Position numbers and translations under genes: made by a program. Shown piece after piece: positions 62,533-64,000 of a stretch of DNA of 64,000 nucleotides (positions within the stretch are counted from its first letter, which is position 1; each line of letters begins with the position of its first letter). Under the pieces are notes generated by a model. That model did not search any database. It saw only the letters and a list, made by a program, of their open reading frames with translations, and was not told the origin of the DNA. The DNA is from Aquabacterium olei (GTDB taxonomy: Bacteria; Pseudomonadota; Gammaproteobacteria; Burkholderiales; Burkholderiaceae_C), in the NCBI RefSeq assembly GCF_003100395.1, contig NZ_CP029210.1:62001-126000 (forward strand), in the 5' to 3' direction.

Positions 62533-63834
62533 ATGACCGACACCGACCTCGCCGCCTTCAACGCCCCGCATCTGGCCCGCTTCACGACCCTGCTGCGCGA
62601 GGCGATGGCGGCCGGCCGGCTGCTACGGCTGGTGCTGGTGGGCTACCAGGGCGGCGTCGGCGAGGCCGATGCGGCCGGGCAGCCCCTGCAGCGCGTCATC
62701 GTGCGCGCCGTGGTGCTGCGCGACGAGCCGCACCTGAGCTTTGTCTGGCGCTATCCCACCAAGGACATCACCAAGAACCTGCCGGCCAACGAGGGCGTGG
62801 ACGCGATCCTGGCCTGGTTGCAGGCCGGTGCCTTCCGCAATGCCCACCTGCACACGCCATCCGAAGAGGTGCAGCTGGCCTTCAGCAAGAAGGGCAAGGC
62901 CAGCGTGCGCATCGGCAAGGCGGCGCCCGGCGAGGCTACCGCCGCCGGCGAACCCGATGCCACGGCCACGGGCGGGGCGGCTGGTGCGGCGGTGCACGCT
63001 GCCTCCGCGGCCCACAACCGCGACAAGCACCGGCAGCTCGAACTCTCGCGGCCCTTCCTGCGCGAGCTCGGCGTCACCGACGCGCAGGGCCATCTGATTC
63101 CGGCCATGTCGCGCAAGTGGAAGCAGATCAACAAGTTCGTCGAGGTGTTTGCCGCGGCGCTGGGCCGATCGCGTCTGGCCGACAAGCCGGCGGTGCACGT
63201 CGCGGATTTCGGCTCGGGCAAGGGCTACCTCACCTTCGCCGTGCACGACTGGCTGACGAACACGCTGGGGCGCCAGGCGCGCGTCACCGGGGTCGAATTG
63301 CGGCCCGACCTGGTCAAGCTGTGCCAGGGCGTGATCCAGCGCCTTGGCTTGCAGGGCATGGCCTACGAACAGGGCGACGTGCGCGACTACCACCCGAGCG
63401 ACCTCGACGTGGTGATCGCCCTGCACGCCTGCGACATCGCCACCGACTACGCCATCCACCTGGGCATCCGCGCCGGCGCAGAGGTCATTCTGTGCTCGCC
63501 GTGCTGCCACAAGCAGATCCGCCCGCAGTTGCTGAGCCCGCACCCGCTGCGGCCCATCCTGCAGCACGGCATCCACCTGGGCCAGGAGGCCGAGATGCTG
63601 ACCGACGGCCTGCGCGCCCTGCTGCTCGATGCCGCGGGCTACGACACCCAGGTGTTCGAGTTCATCTCGCTCGAGCACACCAACAAGAACAAGATGATTC
63701 TGGCGGTCAAGCGCGCGCAGCCGCGCCCCAACGACGAGGTGCGCGCCCAGATCCGCGAGATCAAGGCGTTCTACGGCATCCGCGAACAGGCGCTGGAAAG
63801 CCTGCTGCAGGCCGACGGCTTGCTGCCGGCCTGA
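62533..63834 (+). CDS. SAM-dependent methyltransferase (Methyltransf_32-like)
   Basis: The 433-residue protein has an N-terminal domain of unknown role (about 1-190, with WRYPTKDITKNLPANEGV near 68 and an Ala/Gly/Thr-rich insertion near 140-155) and a Rossmann methyltransferase domain: SRKWKQINKFVE near 195, SAM-binding VADFGSGKGYLTFAVH near 222, VIALHACDIATDYA near 294 and VILCSPCCHKQIRP near 319. The double-Cys SPCCHKQ motif and HACD are typical of the Methyltransf_32 group, which includes RNA-modifying enzymes. The substrate is unknown. ATG 62533 is chosen. Confidence 0.87.
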   Translation: MTDTDLAAFNAPHLARFTTLLREAMAAGRLLRLVLVGYQGGVGEADAAGQPLQRVIVRAVVLRDEPHLSFVWRYPTKDITKNLPANEGVDAILAWLQAGAFRNAHLHTPSEEVQLAFSKKGKASVRIGKAAPGEATAAGEPDATATGGAAGAAVHAASAAHNRDKHRQLELSRPFLRELGVTDAQGHLIPAMSRKWKQINKFVEVFAAALGRSRLADKPAVHVADFGSGKGYLTFAVHDWLTNTLGRQARVTGVELRPDLVKLCQGVIQRLGLQGMAYEQGDVRDYHPSDLDVVIALHACDIATDYAIHLGIRAGAEVILCSPCCHKQIRPQLLSPHPLRPILQHGIHLGQEAEMLTDGLRALLLDAAGYDTQVFEFISLEHTNKNKMILAVKRAQPRPNDEVRAQIREIKAFYGIREQALESLLQADGLLPA

Positions 63835-64000
63835 ACGCAGCGCCCCGGCGGCGGGTGGCCGCCCGACACGGGGTGGGCTGCGGCGGCAAGTGTGTGTACA
63901 GTCGCCCCTGGGCGAAACGGACAGGTCGGGCACGGTGCGTGCCGCACCTCTCCGGCCCCATGAACACCCAAACCGCAGCCAGGGACGAGCACGGATGAGA

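Noticed and set aside
63960..63998. Twelve-codon open frame at the window end
   Set aside because: Too short to support as a gene. It may be a leader or chance frame; an ATG at 63995 could be the start of the next gene, which lies outside the window.

Overview
The window is a high-GC, densely coded stretch of bacterial chromosome with about 56 protein genes on both strands. I see no rRNA, tRNA, CRISPR array, insertion sequence or phage gene. The gene content points to a betaproteobacterium of the order Burkholderiales, probably near the Leptothrix/Rubrivivax/Ideonella/Comamonadaceae groups. The clues are a PEP-CTERM protein, flhDC, a VgrG/Tle1 type VI secretion (T6SS) island, an ethanolamine permease-eutBC cluster, a lipase with its foldase, and an AcoR-like sigma-54 activator. 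The genus assignment is inference.

Layout. 1-9.6 kb is mixed housekeeping: a truncated gene, an AmpG-like MFS carrier, a DUF4197 protein, a GGDEF-EAL protein beside a lone pseudopilin, an AcuI-type reductase, a MazG-like pyrophosphohydrolase, an HD-domain protein and an alpha/beta hydrolase. 9.6-18.5 kb holds a YbaK deacylase, an AlaC-type aminotransferase, a lipase with its chaperone encoded upstream, a GNAT enzyme, a phosphoesterase, a lipid kinase, ArfB, a Sir2 protein and a PEP-CTERM metalloprotease that meets a small membrane-protein gene head-on. 18.6-23.1 kb is a translationally coupled ABC ATPase-permease-AttH operon. 23.4-29.2 kb is the ethanolamine block: AraC/EutR-like regulator, outer-membrane porin, then permease-eutB-eutC, with a long two-part inverted repeat in the divergent promoter region; sdaA follows.

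30.7-40.1 kb is mostly a T6SS effector island on the minus strand: VgrG, DUF4123 adaptor, DUF3304 lipoprotein, Tle1-type phospholipase, second DUF3304 protein, Sel1-like protein and DUF5329 protein. It is joined by 4-bp overlaps and looks visibly less GC-rich in its middle. No T6SS structural genes are present in the window.

40.2-49.1 kb contains DUF456, a diguanylate cyclase, and what I consider the most interesting locus: a PQQ-type sugar/sorbosone dehydrogenase lipoprotein and a TonB receptor closely resembling the PQQ importer PqqU (YncD), flanking an AcoR-like sigma-54 activator. Both the dehydrogenase and the receptor have a -24/-12 (sigma-54) promoter candidate, and the two upstream regions share a TGACAC-type repeat, including an identical 12-mer. 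I propose a single sigma-54-controlled regulon for acquiring and using the cofactor PQQ.

49.4-64 kb holds flhDC, a secreted reprolysin-like metalloprotease, ahpC-ahpF behind an OxyR-like site, an MBL hydrolase, a pepD-alkB pair, a DUF962 protein, a Crp/Fnr regulator, a succinate/acetate-type CoA-transferase divergent from a LysR regulator, and a methyltransferase. All function calls come from reading motifs and family resemblance from memory; no database search was run.
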